NCBI GenBank assembly: GCA_018895125.1
Contig: JAHIOR010000044.1
Coordinates: 1 to 5,997 of the forward strand
Direction of reading: 5' to 3'
Length of the DNA stretch: 5,997 nucleotides
Source: Patescibacteria group bacterium
GTDB taxonomy: Bacteria; Patescibacteriota; Minisyncoccia; Minisyncoccales; GWA2-46-15
In this document: positions 5,649-5,997 of the stretch, piece after piece
Layout of the letters: each line of letters begins with the position of its first letter
How positions within the stretch are numbered: the stretch's first letter is position 1
Made by a program: the position numbers and the translations under genes
The notes under the pieces: model-generated
What the model saw: only the letters and a program-made list of their open reading frames with translations
Databases searched by the model: none
Told to the model about the DNA's origin: nothing

Positions 5649-5659
5649 CAAAATTCAAG
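5630..5659. repeat. Perfect 11-bp hairpin across the 3' end of copy C
   Basis: CTTGAATTTTG (5630-5640) and CAAAATTCAAG (5649-5659) are exact inverted repeats around the 8-base loop CCTTTAGA. The left arm is the T arm of copy C and the loop is its 3' acceptor strand, so this hairpin and the tRNA-like fold exclude each other. A second, competing pairing is TTTTGTCTA (5570-5578) with TAGACAAAA (5645-5653), a perfect 9-bp helix enclosing copy C. It is not followed by a T-run. Confidence 0.65.
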
Positions 5660-5664
5660 GGCCG

Positions 5665-5688
5665 GACCCTGAGCGAAGCGAAAGGGAG
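5665..5688. repeat. REP-like palindromic element
   Basis: CCCTGAGCGAAGCGAAAGGG (5667-5686) closely resembles the widespread REP-type consensus CCCTGAGCGnAGnCGAAGGG, known from memory in many bacterial phyla. CCCT and AGGG form the stem base, and the GAGCGAAGCGAA core is the usual loop side. AGGG at 5658-5661 can also pair with the same CCCT. Its position between tRNA remnants suggests that insertion or recombination at such palindromes helped break the array. Confidence 0.5.
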
Positions 5689-5693
5689 GAGCG

Positions 5694-5708
5694 GGCTGCG
5701 AGTCCTGC
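5694..5708 (+). pseudogene. tRNA-Asn T-arm scrap with a 6-base deletion
   Basis: GGCTGC GAGTCCTGC equals the T arm of the intact tRNA-Asn (GGTTGC AGGTTC GAGTCCTGC, 5533-5553) with AGGTTC removed and one T-to-C change. The deletion takes out the 5' half of the T arm. It is fifteen bases of similarity, so moderate confidence as a remnant. Confidence 0.4.
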
Positions 5709-5722
5709 TGAAAGCGGGAACT

Positions 5723-5753
5723 TGTAGCCGAATCCTACCTGCGGAGCCCAGAA
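5723..5753 (+). pseudogene. 3' remnant of a tRNA-Asn (T arm and acceptor)
   Basis: TTGTAG CCGAATCCTACCTGCGGAG is the 3' end of a standard tRNA-Asn. The T arm has lost two bases (GTAGC CGAAT where GTAGG TTCGAAT is expected), followed by acceptor strand CTGCGGA (5739-5745) and discriminator G5746. CTGCGGA is the exact complement of the 5' acceptor TCCGCAG of copy A, 321 bases upstream. The trailer CGGAGCCCAGAA (5742-5753) repeats 5557-5568 behind the intact tRNA without change, which supports tandem duplication of tRNA plus trailer. No D or anticodon arm is recognisable for this copy. Confidence 0.6.
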
Positions 5754-5808
5754 ATTAGAGACGAACTCTGTGAAAAACCTTTAGGTCATCTGTCCGTCTT
5801 CGCTTCCA

Positions 5809-5842
5809 CCCTGTAGTGAACGCAAAGCGTTCTACTACTGGG
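5809..5842. repeat. Long imperfect hairpin with AAA triloop
   Basis: GTAGTGAACGC (5813-5823) pairs with GCGTTC-T-ACTAC (5827-5838) around AAA, with a single bulged T at 5833. A T-T mismatch and CCC/GGG (5809-5811, 5840-5842) lengthen it to about 14 pairs. No T-run follows on either strand, so a structured RNA element or REP-like repeat is more likely than a terminator. Confidence 0.65.
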
Positions 5843-5863
5843 GTTTCCGTTGTTGTTAAATTT

Positions 5864-5886
5864 CGTATTTCGCCTTGCGAAATGCG
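5864..5886. repeat. 10-bp hairpin with CTT loop
   Basis: CGTATTTCGC (5864-5873) pairs with GCGAAATGCG (5877-5886) around CTT, with one T-G wobble; the inner seven pairs are perfect. A run of six A follows at 5892-5897. Read on the minus strand the stem is preceded, not followed, by the T-run, so it is not an intrinsic terminator in that direction. Confidence 0.6.
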
Positions 5887-5909
5887 CCGCCAAAAAAGAT
5901 GTTGCCCTT

Positions 5910-5945
5910 GCTCCACCCGCCCGTGCGCGGGCAAGGCAGGGGAGC
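5910..5945. repeat. GC-rich REP-like inverted repeat
   Basis: GCTCC (5910-5914) and GGAGC (5941-5945) bracket a GC-rich core in which CCCGC (5916-5920) pairs with GCGGG (5927-5931). The local base composition is far richer in G and C than the surroundings. Blocks of this CCCGCCCG/GCGGGCAAGGC style recur as dispersed repeats in Parcubacteria genomes, from memory, so an inserted repeat unit is likely. Confidence 0.45.
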
Positions 5946-5951
5946 TCTCTA

Positions 5952-5984
5952 TGCTAACTATAGTATGTAGAACTAAAGTTAGCA
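5952..5984. repeat. Interrupted 12-bp hairpin near the window end
   Basis: TGCTAACT (5952-5959) pairs with AGTTAGCA (5977-5984). After an A-A mismatch, TAGT (5961-5964) pairs with ACTA (5972-5975) around a 7-base loop. An alternative partner for TAGTAT (5961-5966) is ATACTA at 5992-5997, the last bases of the window, so the full structure may continue beyond the edge. Confidence 0.55.
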
Positions 5985-5997
5985 AGTGTGTATACTA

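Larger units (their letters stand above)
5747..5997. other. Hairpin-rich region without a protein gene
   Basis: No convincing reading frame exists on either strand. A 76-codon open frame on the minus strand (5755-5985) crosses three hairpins and has no family resemblance, so I discount it. What is present is a run of four inverted repeats (5809-5842, 5864-5886, 5910-5945, 5952-5984), listed separately. Such density suggests either a cluster of REP/MITE-like elements or a structured RNA. The minus strand has a few words reminiscent of RNase P RNA, discussed under findings. Confidence 0.5.

Noticed and set aside
5755..5985. 76-codon minus-strand open frame
   Set aside because: No recognisable domain; it runs through three hairpins and GC-rich repeats and has odd composition, as expected for a chance frame in non-coding DNA.
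5755..5997. tmRNA or SRP RNA on the minus strand
   Set aside because: No tRNA-like end pair with GGTTCGA, no tag reading frame and no GGAAGGAAGCAGCC-type SRP loop were found.

Overview
The window looks like a chromosomal fragment from a Candidate Phyla Radiation (Patescibacteria) bacterium, most likely of the Parcubacteria group. This is an inference from several features: AT-rich DNA with the standard genetic code, short tightly packed genes, almost no Shine-Dalgarno sequences, a single-pass membrane protein of a style common in that group, a vegetative sigma factor with a very lysine-rich N-terminus, and a tRNA gene without an encoded CCA tail. No marker here fixes a lineage, so the placement is moderate to low confidence.

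Layout, all protein genes on the + strand. Positions 2-1512 hold three closely spaced genes: the end of a membrane-anchored hypothetical protein, a small zinc-ribbon protein, and a Nif3-like (YbgI/DUF34) metal-binding protein. Positions 1513-2185 hold a BrnT-type toxin with its CopG/BrnA-type ribbon-helix-helix antitoxin. They sit behind a near-consensus sigma-70 promoter placed so that the toxin mRNA should be leaderless, and behind what may be the 17-codon stump of a dead gene. Positions 2293-5315 hold dnaG (primase) and rpoD (principal sigma factor) as a pair, the core of the classical macromolecular synthesis operon, here without rpsU. Primase starts replication primers and the sigma factor directs housekeeping transcription. 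The toxin-antitoxin pair looks like an accessory cassette lodged between conserved genes.

The last 680 bases (5316-5997) encode no convincing protein and are the most unusual part. They hold one intact tRNA-Asn(GTT) gene at 5489-5561, surrounded by several decayed tRNA-Asn-like copies: a 77-base one immediately upstream, one downstream that keeps a perfect anticodon loop, and two T-arm/acceptor scraps. Hairpins and REP-like palindromes are interleaved with these. From about 5747 to the window end there are four further strong inverted repeats. The minus strand there carries a few words that recall the 3' half of RNase P RNA, but the match is weak. The tRNA-Asn array is the best candidate in this window for something undescribed.
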